From positions 21,183,537-21,247,536 of the forward strand of contig NC_134428.1 in the NCBI RefSeq assembly GCF_030867145.1: a stretch of 64,000 nucleotides of DNA, given 5' to 3'. Both the position numbers and the translations under genes were made by a program. Origin of the DNA: Opisthocomus hoazin. Its lineage: Eukaryota; Chordata; Aves; Opisthocomiformes; Opisthocomidae. The notes under the pieces were generated by a model, which had not been told where the DNA came from, did no database searches, and saw nothing but the letters and a program-made list of their open reading frames with translations. This document shows, in pieces, positions 1 to 11,450 of the stretch (the stretch's first letter is position 1; the number at the start of each line of letters is the position of its first letter).

Positions 1-3000
1 GCTCTGCAGAACGCTGACTCTACCGCTTCCATTCATCTCCAGCCCCCACCCAGTGCCAACAATTACAGTTCAGTCCTGGGCTCCCAAGGAGGCAGAAATT
101 GAAAACACGTTTTCATTGAAGCACAGCTTGAATTTCATGAATTCCATTACTCTCGACTTTCTCAGCATTTCCTGGAGTGAATACTGTAAAACAAGGGAGA
201 AGGGGGGCCGTATGCACGGCAGCAATCCTATGCCACCCCCCTGCCCATGCCAGTCCAAGAGGAGACTACAGGGACACTTGCAGCGAGGAAGCAACATAAA
301 GAAGGACTATTCCTAAACTGAACAAAATAAATACATGCTAAAGAAGTTTAGGGATGAAGGAAAGTAACAAACTGGCAGAGGCCTCAGAACAGTAACATCA
401 CCCATTACAACTAGCACTTAAACAGCAAGGCCACAGGCACAGCCCAAACGCAAAGCATTACAGTAGCAGCAACACAACAGAAAGCAACTCTTTGGTACAT
501 GGAAGAAATCTTAGCTACTACAGCAAGTATCAAAATCACCAGTCTGTCAGCTGGAGGAACTTGAGCGCACTGCTGAACTGCAAGAAAAAAAAGCATGAAG
601 TATGGTGAGGTCATACTGTCAACCACATTATTAAGAAATCTACTATTGAATACTCAAGCAGTTATAGTCAGAGAAAACGGGCAGCATCAAGTAATGGGTC
701 ATTTTTTCCCCTTGTACAGTTGTTACCCAATCAACTTCAGGACTATTCAGGTTTGCTAATTAACACCCTATGGGTGGCTTTGATACCATTAGCAATACTC
801 CTAATGGTCCCTTCACCAACGGTCTCTCCCCTGTCTTTCCCCCCAGCTCGGGCCGTAGCTGAAGGAGCATTACATCAGCCGCCACACTGAGCCCTCCTTG
901 TAACAGACACTATTCTGCAACTGAAGTGCCTCCATTTGGATTTCGGCATTATTTTGAATTTCACTGTTGAATAGGAGGCTTGTTTAAATTCTCCGCATGA
1001 ACAGCAGCGTTTCACAGACTGAAAAGGGTGTCCATGCACAGACACCAACACTGGCATAACAACGCGGCTGAATGTGTTATACATTTGTGAAACATCCATT
1101 CCCTGCATTCCCATTTCCCCTTGTCCAGGAATAAGTCCAGCATTGTTCGGACTGATTAGCAATATCTTTCATCCCTAATTTCACACTACAAAGGACTTTC
1201 ATGCATATGCACGTGTGGCACCATTCTGAGACGTATCAGCCAGAAAAAGCATTTTACACTGACCGCGGAAATCACAATCTGAGGGTACAGCTCCAGTTTA
1301 AATGAGGGTGAAGGGGAGCATCAGCTCTTTCCCCTGGCTGGTTTCAATGCTGCTTTTACTACTGACCAAGAAAAATGCTCATTTGTTAAAATAATAACTT
1401 AAAAGAAGTCTGGCACACATTACATCTGCTGAAGCAAGCAACCTGACAACTATGTCAAAGTACACATTATTATAAATTTTATCCTCATATCCCAGTGCTT
1501 AGAGAAGGGAATTGGTACGAGTATCGCGACTGAGATACCAACTGCTTTATCCACACTAAGCTACTTCCCCCCTCCGCTACAAGCAAATAGCCTTGCAGCC
1601 TTAAGCACACAAATGACGACTTTGCAAGAACATTCACACTTGTGGCTTACCAAACCCTAAAGCTCACAACTATAACAGACTCAGAAACTACAAGTGCTTC
1701 ATTACTTGTAAATCTAAAAAAAAAAGTTTGAAATTAAAGCCTTTGGAGCATGAAAGTGCACTGTGTTTTTGCTCTTTCCCAGTTCATCTAATATGAAAAA
1801 AACTAAATAGCATCAGCATGGCACTGCCCCACAGTGACTACACCCTAGATACCTGCAGACCCTTTCACCATGCAGCAAAAGTTACTTCTGGTTTGGGGAT
1901 AAACATAACCAAATCCTAGTTTTTCACCAGTGCAATACAACCAACAGCCTTAGTCACTCCTTGAAGTGGAGGAAAGGGAAGGATTTCTAACTGTGATGGC
2001 TTTCTTCTTTTTTTAGACTGTCACCTGCGTGCATCCCCAGGACTAAAAACCTTCCTTGTTTTCAGCTCACCTGTCTTGTTAATCATCATCGTCAGCTAAA
2101 ACAAAGAACTGGTAGGATGACATACCCTGGAAGTACAGACATCCTTGTTGAGAGAGGAGCAGGGTTACTGGGTTTTGGTTTTATTATTGTTATTATTAGA
2201 GAGAACTCTGCAGCATATATCGGTAAGTCCCTGAGTATTTTGAGCCTTATCCATGTCTTAAAAGTGAGAATTCAAGTTCAATACAGAAAGCAATCCTGAT
2301 ATATTCTGAAGTTACTCAAGTCTCATCTGAATCTTAGAACAAATAAATTCCCAGACATCACATCCCTTCCCCCAGCTATGGGAATTACATTCAGTTGAAA
2401 ACAAGCCAAGTTCTCCTGCCCACTCAAGGGGAATGGCAAATCTCAACGTAACTAGTGGAAAGTTTACTACTAAAAGATAAAACAGAATCAAGAGGAGAAC
2501 TGACAGAAATCAAGAGGTTAGTTGCAAATGAGCTGCTGACTCCCCTCCATCTCAAGAAAATTAAGAGTGAGCATCATCTTACTCAGTGCTTGCTTGCAGC
2601 CACCCAAATGTATTCACTTGACACCAAAGAATGTAAAAGACTGACTTCAGGAGAAGCGTTAACCATCACTGCTTCGTCTTCAGCATACTGATCCTTACAG
2701 GTACCGAAGCGTTGCCAGAAAGGAGTCACAGAGCTGACCGGGCAAGCTCTGCCACAACAGTCTCACCACACCAGCACAAATTGCATGAACCATCGATTCT
2801 GGACTTCACCCCTTCCATCAGTAAGTGTGCTGGTGGGGGGGAAAGAAGTGTAAACTTAGCCTTGTCCCAGAAGAAAACGGAAAGGAAAAAGAAATAAAAA
2901 AAGAGAGAAATGCCAAGGGTGCTTGTCCCTCCATCTGTTCTGAAGACAAGAATGTCAAGAAACCTGCTGTGACAAAGGCCCATAACTTTTCTCTATTTCA

Positions 3001-3355
3001 TTCTTAATAGACAGATTTTTGTTTACAGGTTCAAAGCCAAATCTAATCCCATAATACAAGTAAAGACAACTTGTGGCACAGCTACTTAATCCACATTCAA
3101 AACCTTGGGATTAACTCAGAGCAAAGCACCTGACTTCCCACCCTTAGTCTCCAGAGTCATGCCTAATGGGATATGTTCTTCTGCGTGAGAATTTCTCACT
3201 TTCCCTAATAAAAAAAAAAATAAGGAGCACTAAAAATCCACAGCAACATCTGTTTAAATCACTGCTTGTTTTATTGGTTCAGCATTTAAACAAATGCTTT
3301 TTGTTAACCTGAAGAGTGTGGATTGTCCTCTGCTCAAAACAGCATTATGATTTGA

Positions 3356-3373
3356 GGGGGGGGGGGGGGGGGG
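3356..3373. repeat. (G)18 homopolymer
   Basis: An uninterrupted run of 18 G residues lies in the TTYH3 intron. Such runs are length-polymorphic and error-prone in sequencing, and can form G-quadruplex structures. No gene function is implied. Confidence 0.95.
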
Positions 3374-6300
3374 AAGAAAGGAAGAGATGGTAAGACTGAA
3401 TTGACTTTGATTAGTCCTTTCTCCAGAACACTAGCAATCAGGCTTTGCAGCTGGACACCAAGATAAGCTCCCTAAGCAGCTATATCATTTTGGTGGCAAA
3501 CTGAAGGTTAGGGACCCTCATCTGCATTTTCAGTTCCTGTTTAGACTCCCTTTTTCCAAAGCAAATCCAAAATAGAAAGTTCTTGAATGTCAGCTCCTCC
3601 AAACCAATAAACGCTTGTGTGCATACAGGTAAGTGCAATATTTAGGCAGCGCTCAGAGAGGGTGGATGCATTATGAAGATTTACTTCATAAGTACTTAAA
3701 CCCAGACCAGGAGACATAAGCTGTTACACTGAAGCAGAAAAAAAAAAAAGTGGATTTTCAAGAGGACAAATGTTCTCCCGGTGCAGAAGCGCCCAGGTGC
3801 CACTGGCCAGCCACCACCTGACCAGACTAATGCTTCTAACTTCGGTTCTGCTCTTCCAGCTAAGACCAGCATGATATCTTCAAAGCACCACATGCTACAC
3901 AGAGGTCTCCCAAGACTGAGAAGCTCACCAGGCCTGGTAAAAGCAAACTCTCTGTGGAGGATTAATACTTTTACAATTCTACCCAGATGAAGCAAGCATG
4001 GTTTACATCTTTGCACACTCGCTTGCACCTCCTTCCCTTCTCCCCCCAAGACACGTTTCACATTTCTCCCATTCACCTTTTACCTCTCTGTGTGTACTTT
4101 GGTCTGCTAAAACCATACATTCAGAACAGTTACTTTCTTTTGACTAGAGTAAGGTAATCTACAGCCAGGGTTTCCAGAAACTGTCAGTTCTCAGGAGACC
4201 ATCTGAAAACGTAGCAGCACAGCATGGGTCAGCAAAAAAAGTAAGCCTGCAGACAGAAAGCTGGCAAAGGTTGACCTGTCTGTATACCATATGCTGCTGC
4301 ATGACTGAACATACGGTCAACAGAAACCATTGTATGTCTACCTTTGGTAAAAAATCAGCCATCAAAAATTGCCTGGATTCTACATTTCTGGTTATTCATT
4401 ACGCTGCGGTTCCCTAGTCAAGGCTCTTCCAGATCAAACACAGAACAGAGGAGTCAGACTACAGTACCAGTTTGCTGATAAGAGCTATTACTGCATGGTT
4501 ACTCATGCAACCAAGACTGCTGAGTAAAGGGAAGAGGGGATTTACCATGAGTTCTTAAAAACCTAAAAGCAACTTCAATGTAATTAGAAAACTTTGCATT
4601 CTACTAATCGGAGTCACCTAACCTTTCTGGAAATACGACCATACTAGTGTTACAGCAGGATAGCTGATCACACCTTGGAAGTGGTCCATCTATTCTTGAG
4701 GGAAACCTTCAGTCTAACCCCTTTACAAAAGGCACATCACCCTCTGACTTTCAGCCAACGAGACAAAAACACGTCATCCAACTTGACTAACACACATGTT
4801 TCCAATTTACAGAAAGGCTCTCGGTTTCAGAATTGAAATAAGACGCCAGTACAGTAGAGGAAGCTCTAAAACAATCTCTCTAATCCAAGTTTTTTGGCAG
4901 TTTAGGCTCCATCATGTTTCTCCAGCCAAGAAATACTTCCAAAGACGACATTAGCTGTTCTGTGTAGGGAAACAGCCCCGCAGAGCCAGAAAGTACCTGG
5001 CAGTATTAATTCCTTGCTGAACCTTTGCCTACAGGTTCAAGCACACATGCCTTGGATTCGAGTCTGCAAGCCAAAAACAGAGAAGAATCGCTGGGCTTAC
5101 ACAGCACCTTTCACTGCTGGATCCCCCCCTCAACACACATGCAGCAGTGGAAAAAGAATGTTACAACACAAAAGCACTGACAGATGTACGATAGGAAACT
5201 CCTGGGTGACAACACTAAAAAAGGCCATCTCAAAACCAAGGACTAGAGCGTACCCCTGTTCTTATTAACGCTTCCTTTAGTGTGGTTCTGCATCTTGATC
5301 AGCATGAATCAATCATCCAGTCTTTCCAAAGCACATACAGCTGCCATTACACCCATCATCCCTGCATTGGCAGTTCTGACTCTTGCAGAAAAAGCACGAG
5401 TGTGGTACAAAGAAAGAGTTTCAAAGATGCTGGAGAATATTTGCTTTATTCTAGCCCGATTCACACATAATCTATGCATTTACACAGATTCAGGTCAACA
5501 TTGCCATTTTCCAGCAATTAAGCAAAAGCAGAAATTCAAGTCAAGGTGGTCTGTAGCTTAGCTTTCACAGCCTCTTCTCTGCTGTTTATAGTACACTTCT
5601 CAGCTCGCAGTGGGACTTAAGAGCTACAATGAAGTGTTGTAGGCTCTTTTTCTATCGGTACCAAAGACATCTTGTCTCCAGCAGATATCCCATTACCTGT
5701 TGTTGTGCTGTATTAAAAAGCTATTCAGCTTTTCTACTTCTTTCCAGCATGTAACCTCCACACTACCTCAAGGCTCTTAACCAACTCCACCCTGAGAAAT
5801 AAAGTGAATTCAATGCCACGCAACCAAGTAAGTTACAAGTAGAAGTACTTACATTACTAAACAGATTAAACTAGTGACAGCAGCAGTCTCTGGACCATCT
5901 TACTGGTCCAACTAACTGAACTGGAAAACAAGTGGACAGTACGGGCAAGATCATCATCATTCACTCAGCAGCAAAAGGCATGAAGGCCAGAACTGCTATT
6001 AGCATGATGCTGTTAGAAGGAACACTAGCTTTGCTCCATTTTTACATTCCCTTCACTCCAGAGTTTGTGACTCACTATACAATGAAAAGGCTTTGCAGAG
6101 CACTGCAGTATGACTCAGATGAGAATACAGCCAGAACAAAACTGTTCATATCAAGATATCTTCAACCCCAATGATTCATGGGAGGATTAGGAAAAGAACT
6201 GGTCTGATAAGATCCTCGATAGGGATGACTCTGTGGAGCAAGTCCTGCTAGCAGCACATGAAGGCAGCGCTGACAGGACTCCCCAGCATGCCCAACCCCC

Positions 6301-7973
6301 TGGAGAAGAAGAATCACAACGCCAGCTCATTCTACATTGAAGCTCTCCTCCGCTCCCCCAGAAAAACAACTAGTTGTACTGCTGTCCACAGTGTGTCATG
6401 ACAGAAGCTGAGCATCTGAAGGACATACGTATCCATCTACATTTTCAAACAATCTAGTCCAAAGAGGAAGGATCTGTTCTGCTCCTCCTCACTTGCACAC
6501 CCTGTTCTAACCTGATGCTACAAGATACGCTGTGGGAGAAGATAAGAAGTAAGAAATACCAAGAGAGGGTGTTTTAGAGACCGACTCAGGTGAAGAAAGT
6601 ACGCAGCCAAAACCTGCAGCTGCATTGATCTCAGCCCTTGGCAACAGCATTGCCATAAGCGTTTCTCATGCTCTCAGACAAAAGGAGGAAGCCCCTGTAG
6701 GCTGGTACACAATGGACACAGCCGCCTTGAGATAGGCCGGTGCACAGTGGGGGTCCTTCCTGCTCTGAAAAAATGGACTACATGGGACACAACAGCATAG
6801 CTAGCCATCAGATCTACATCCTTCCAGATATTCCCCATCATCCGGGGTCCCAAAAGACACACAAAGATAACAGACTTCAAAGACCAGCAGTATGTGCTTA
6901 TCTACAAGCTACATGCGCTTCAGAGAGGTTTCAGGGGACAACAGCGTGTCTGCTGCTTCAGTGGAATAGTGGCTTGCGCATTATAGTAATCCTTCCTAGG
7001 CAGAGGGGGAAAGCCTGTTAAATCAGCAGCCTCCTCACCTGCAGGAGCACGTGGCACTGCAACACGTGACACGACAACGTTCAAACCCAAGCCACTGTAT
7101 TTCACTTGTGGTTGAAGTGGGATGTTCAGCTGATGCACAAGTTCAAAACCACAGTTCAAAACATGAGTACAGAAAAACAAAGTACATCTCTACAAAGAAG
7201 TTACTAAAGGAAACAATTTTATAAGGAAAGCAATGTTTTCCCTTGGTCGTGGGTTAGGAAATCTTTTCTAGAGAAGCAGTGAAGAATCAGAAAGGATACG
7301 TTGCTTCCTTCTTCATAAGAAATCAGAACGAGAATGGACACTGAGCCCTGCTGTATGCCTATTTATGACAACAGTCTAGCTACCCGATGACTTCAAGCCA
7401 TGGAAACTTCAAGTTATTTGCAGTTTAGTAAAGTAATCCTTCCTCGCTGCAGCTAGGGACACTCTGCCCTTTCCCATCCCCATAAACTCCCCACTGTTCT
7501 CCCCACTGACCTCTCTTTAGCCACTGGAGAACTCAAACGCAGTGTGCAGTTTAACAGGTTATACTTAAGCATCAGGGTATCAACCAGTAATGGAATAGAA
7601 AACACAAATATACACAATTTGTGCCAGTGAGACCTACAAAGAAAAGAAAAACATGCAGAAATTAAACTATAAAATAGACTTTCTCATTTTCAGGATGTAT
7701 ACAATCTTGCCTGCTACATACAAAAGGTTCCTAAAGAACACTGGAGACTATGCCATCACAGGCTGCAAACCAAGAGAGACGCAAATTCATAACAAAGCTA
7801 ATAGAAAAAAAACTAGAATTCAGACCAAAAGGCCTTCAGATCAATTTAAAGCACAAGAGAGCATTCAGCACTACAGTTCCCGCTCCTGGATTAAATTTCC
7901 CTGTTTCACTGCATTAGAATTAATCTACATGGCTAGGAACTCCAGAGTCAACTTGCAGAGCCACAGCAGCTTC

Positions 7974-7983
7974 GTTACGTAAC
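7974..7983. promoter_or_regulatory. Palindromic D-box (PAR-bZIP/NFIL3-type) site
   Basis: The 10-bp perfect palindrome GTTACGTAAC matches the established DBP/TEF/HLF and NFIL3 (E4BP4) consensus TTAYGTAA. It lies at the edge of a CpG-rich patch (about 7970-8060) within otherwise AT-rich TTYH3 intron 1, about 1.6 kb downstream of the TTYH3 start codon. The match is seen directly; binding and enhancer activity are inference. Confidence 0.35.
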
Positions 7984-9086
7984 CGGCGACACCGATAACA
8001 GGCTGCGTTACCGGAGCCCGCTTGCTGTCCCTCCCCGACGCCGAAACCGGCAACGCTGCTGCTACTCAAATCCTTCTCTTGCTGACAAGATGCTCCAGTA
8101 ATCCAGACATTTGGGTTTGGATTTGATAAGACGTTTTCTTACGAGCTGATGTTAAGACTTAAAAGGCCATCTACTGCCGTGCAAGAAGTCCTTAACATCA
8201 CCAAGGGAGGGGAGGCAGCTACACAGGAAAAGAACAGCAGAAGGCTTGAAGTTGCAATATGATTACTGTAGAAATATTATCTGACAAATGAACACAATCC
8301 CAGATTGTTGCGAGGAATGCTTTTAAGCAAGTTAAGTGAAAAACAGTGCATCTCTGTTCAAAGGTCACCGAGTGCTTGTTTCATGATAACACGCTCCCCG
8401 AAACATCTTTCCAGGAACTCTCAGCTTCTGATCTCCAGCATCTCCGGGCCCTGGTTTCAGAGGCAGCTACCCTCCGAGGTCACGGAAACACAGCAAAGCT
8501 GCTGTGCAGCGTCACATCTGTACGTGGCCATCTTGAACTCCGCTAAGCCAAGGGAACTCAAACAAATTAACAAATTGAAGCCTCAAATACAAAGGTGAGA
8601 CCAAAAGTCTGTTTTGTTTATTGGTGTAAAGATGTTTCTTTGTATCCCCCCCACTGCTCTTTGAATACATTTCTCACGTTTTGCTCTAGCCTCAGCTCAT
8701 CTGTTTAAAACAAAAAGCCAACGCTTTCTGAAGTATTTCTAATATCTTCGAGGATAAAGGAGAACCGTGGCGATGCCCCAGCCCTTCTGCCCGTGTGTGT
8801 GACAGGAGGCTGCGCACACAGGACACCGCAAGCGCCTTCAGGGAACCAAAATGGTGTTTTCCAACCCAGAGCCCGTGGCGACACGAGGCAGCAGAGCCGC
8901 TGCAGCCCTGCTCCAAGATGACAGCAGAGAAGGCAGATGCTGGAGCCCACGGATTCACTCCACAACCATTTTAATTACGTGCCCCGGCAGCCAAGCGCGG
9001 GATACAGGCTGAGCAGCGTTAAGAAAAGAGAAAGCGGCGGCACACGGGCGCTGCGGGAGCATCTCGCCGTGCTCCAAGGCCGCTTT

Positions 9087-9130
9087 CCCGCACCGAGCCC
9101 CCCGCTCTCCCGCACCGAGCCCCCCGCTCT
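9087..9130. repeat. Perfect tandem duplication, 2 x 22 bp
   Basis: A 22-bp GC-rich unit starting CCCGCACCGAG occurs twice without a mismatch (9087-9108 and 9109-9130), inside the TTYH3 CpG island, downstream of the first-exon donor. It probably arose by replication slippage and may vary between individuals. Confidence 0.9.
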
Positions 9131-9448
9131 CCAGCGGGCAGGGGGGCTGGGATCGGCACCGCCGCCCGCTCCCCCCTGCGGCCCCGGGGCTGGACGGGCC
9201 GGCAAGGGGCGACCCGGGCCCGGGGCACCGCTTCGCCTTCTCCCGGGGCTTCCAGCGAGCTGGGAGCATCGCGGGGCTCCGGCTCACCGCGCCGCGGGGT
9301 TGACGGCCCCCTGCTCCCGGGCCGGCGAGACCCCCGCATCGGCAGCCGGGAGGCTGCCCCTCACGGGGCGGACAAACGGGACAGGGGAGCCATGGCACCC
9401 ACACACAGCTCCCCCCCACACACACAGAGACCCCGCGCCGGCACCCAC

Positions 9449-9571
9449 CTGCTGGTACTCGGCGTCGTGCGGTCGGAAGTCGGCGGCGGTCAGCTCCCAG
9501 CGCAGGCTGAGGTGCGGCAGGCGGTGCAGCAGGCTGACCCACCAGGGCGGCGAGTAGCTGACGCCCGCCAT
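9449..9571 (-). CDS. TTYH3: Protein tweety homolog 3, first coding exon (partial gene)
   Basis: The minus-strand ATG at 9571 opens 41 codons that end at a GTGGGT donor (9448-9443), phase 0. The peptide begins MAGVSYSPPWWVSLLHRLPH and ends with a Glu-Tyr-Gln-Gln, closely matching the N-terminus of vertebrate TTYH3, as I recognise it. TTYH proteins are plasma-membrane homodimers with five membrane segments, reported as volume- or calcium-regulated anion channels, although structures do not show a clear pore. This exon covers the extracellular N-terminal part before the first membrane segment. The remaining exons lie beyond position 1. The minus-strand orientation relative to IQCE agrees with human synteny. 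A further in-frame ATG upstream at 9595 is possible, but the family start is the one at 9571. Confidence 0.92.
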
Positions 9572-9777
9572 GCCCGCCGCCTCGCCTCGCCTCACCCCGA
9601 CCCGCCGGCCATGGAGCAGCGCCGCGGCCCGCCCCGTTCGCTCGGCCGCCTCCCTCCCTCCTCACCCGCGGCCCCGCATGGCCAGCACCCCCCGCCCCCC
9701 GCCTCCTCCCGCTCGCTCCCTCTTTGTTCGCCCAGAGGCTCCGCCGCCTCCGCGCCCGGCGCCGCCCGCCCGCTCCC

Positions 9778-9782
9778 ATTGG
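9778..9782 (-). promoter_or_regulatory. CCAAT box upstream of TTYH3
   Basis: ATTGG on the plus strand reads CCAAT on the TTYH3 strand, about 207 bp upstream of the start codon and inside the CpG island. This is a normal position for an NF-Y site; function is inferred. Confidence 0.4.
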
Positions 9783-10835
9783 CGACGCCGCGGCCCCGCC
9801 CCGGCCCGGCCCGGCCGCCGCGGCCCCGGGGGGCTGCCCCGGTTCGGCGGCCCCGGTGCCCGCGGGGTGGAGGGGGGGGGGAGGGGTTTGCTGGGCCGCG
9901 CTGCCCCCGCGTTAACATGGCGCCTCACGCTCTCATGCCAGCCCGTTTCCCTCCAAAACGGCCCCGAAGCGGACCCGGTCCCCCGGTGCCTGCCCTCCCC
10001 GCGGTGCCGCCGGGCACGGTGCTGTCCCCAGGCCCCGAGCACCGGCGCGCTCCCTCCAGGCTCATGCCCGTGGCTCTCTCTCCCTGTTGGCCCCCCCCGG
10101 CCTGTCCGGGCTTCTCCCAAAGCCGGGGGGAAACTTCTAGAAGTGGTGAGGGGTCGAAAGAGGCAGGCGGGCTCCATCCTCCGCCGCTCCCTCTGCGGGC
10201 AGAGGTTTGGCCGCTTCCCAACGCTGCCCCAAAGCCAGCTCCGCTGCTTCGTGAACTTGGAGCCGTCGGCGCGTTGGGATGGCGGCGTTGGCCGGAGCGC
10301 GTGCGGCACCTCGGTGCTCCAGCAGCGACAGCACCTCGCTGCATCACGCCGGAGCCACGTGGAACGCGGCGGCCGTGTGCTGTGGTGCTGCCGCAGCCGC
10401 CCCGACTCCGCCGCCTTCCCCAAGCGTCTCACTCGGACCCGATGGGAACAGTTTTCATTTCTTCCCAAACAGAACCAAACTATTTTTAGTCTTAAAGGTA
10501 AAAAACACCAGCGTACGCTCTCGGGGGACGTGTCAGAAGCCATCGTGTACAGAACTGGATAACGTTAGGATGGCGTAGTAAAATCAGAAAGACAACATCA
10601 GGAAGCAGCAGCCATCCCAAATTCATTCGCTTCCTTACAAAGATTGTACCGTTCCTATCACAACTGAAATGTATCAAAATATTTGCTGTTTGCTTTTAAA
10701 AGGAACAGATTGAATGACTTCATCCTTGCTCTGCCTAGGTAGCGTGGTCCGGCACTAACGCAGCAGCTCCTGAGCTTGGCTGGTCAGTCCAGGCCGTCTC
10801 CTGGGCCTTCGCTGCTCCGCACAAGCCGGCGTCGC

Positions 10836-10888
10836 TGTTTTTTACTGGGTTTTTACTGCTTTTTACTTTTTTACTGTTTTTTTTACAG
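10836..10888. repeat. Degenerate T-rich tandem repeat (TTTTTACTG-like)
   Basis: Five irregular copies of a TTTTTACTG-like unit follow one another, giving a nearly pure T/A/C/G-poor tract. On the minus strand it is an A-rich tract with AGTAAAAA units lying just downstream of AATAAA (10916-10911). It could therefore be the decayed A-rich end of a retroelement or simply a low-complexity expansion. Confidence 0.6.
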
Positions 10889-10889
10889 C

Positions 10890-11450
10890 ATGGGTTACCC
10901 TAGGTGTTGCTTTATTCACAACTCGGAGTTGGGCCATCGCCTCAGTGACTGGCAAAGTTCAACTCGCTAGACCAGCTTCTATACATTTATTAAACCGATT
11001 ACATCGAGCCTAGAATCTTCAGAAGTTTCTAAGCAACCGTTCCGTTTCTTGAAGTACGTCATTTATGAAGATCTCTCTATTCTTCTGTCTTAGCAGAATT
11101 CTCCCTCACTGGCTGCAGCTCCCCGCTTGGTTTCAGGGTCGTCTCGGGGTCGTCGTCTGTCCTTCATCTTCTTCAGTGAATTCTGTTTGGTACAATTCTG
11201 AGAAAGACTTCGAGAGACTTCAAGATGTTCTATTCAACTTACTCCTATTTCTAAAATTTAACCTATTGACCTGTGACATTAACCTTGCTACACCTTCTTA
11301 TTCTTCGCTTACACTAGGTCAGTTGCTTTTTAACCCGACCATGATAGGGCCTACACAGGGGACCACTGAGAGCAGCATCCCGTGATCGTGTGGATTCTCA
11401 ACGCACCTGTGTTCACACAGTTGAAACTGTGTTCTAGCTCTATGATTTTA
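10890..11450 (-). mobile_element. Possible decayed LTR-type element (minus strand)
   Basis: On the minus strand this stretch has a mixed composition unlike its flanks: GACGACC/CCGAGACGACCC-rich text in the middle, then two AATAAA signals (10991-10986 and 10916-10911), the last followed by an A-rich tract. This order resembles avian ERV-like long terminal repeats in the poly(A) part. I cannot find clean terminal TG...CA ends or a target-site duplication, and no viral coding remains are visible. Boundaries are rough, and ordinary unique DNA is a real alternative. Confidence 0.25.

Larger units (their letters stand above)
1..9448 (-). other. TTYH3 intron 1 (partial), no exon found
   Basis: This is the stretch downstream, in the minus-strand sense, of the TTYH3 first-exon donor at 9448-9447. 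No reading frame on either strand resembles the next TTYH3 exon, which should encode a hydrophobic first membrane segment followed by a Cys-rich loop. All open frames here are short and have no recognisable domain, so I read the whole stretch as intron. It holds an 18-G run (3356-3373) and a CpG-rich patch around 7970-8060 with a palindromic bZIP-like site. I see no CR1 copy or RNA gene in it. Confidence 0.7.
8980..10500 (-). promoter_or_regulatory. TTYH3 CpG-island promoter
   Basis: This GC- and CpG-rich block surrounds the TTYH3 first coding exon and falls off on both sides into AT-rich sequence. It is the only such island in the first 40 kb. It holds GC-box-like C-rich tracts, a reverse CCAAT box at 9778-9782, and a YY1-like AACATGGCGCC at 9914-9924. 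The transcription start is probably between the CCAAT box and the ATG at 9571, but it cannot be placed from sequence alone. Several long open frames cross the island on both strands; they follow from its lack of AT-rich stop codons. Confidence 0.75.

Noticed and set aside
411-626. Hydrophobic 71-codon minus-strand frame, considered as TTYH3 exon 2
   Set aside because: It lacks the expected Cys-rich loop and similarity to the family's first membrane segment, and no proper splice sites frame it.
3696-4076. 126-codon minus-strand frame in TTYH3 intron 1
   Set aside because: No domain and no membrane pattern like TTYH3; composition is the same as the surrounding intron.
8955-9779. 274-codon minus-strand frame overlapping TTYH3 exon 1
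   Set aside because: It is a different frame from the TTYH3 coding exon, low complexity and CpG-island-driven.
9392-10562. Long open frames of 365 and 330 codons on the plus strand opposite TTYH3 exon 1
   Set aside because: They are Pro/Arg/Ala-rich, change frame over the same CpG island, match no family I know, and arise because GC-rich DNA has few stops.
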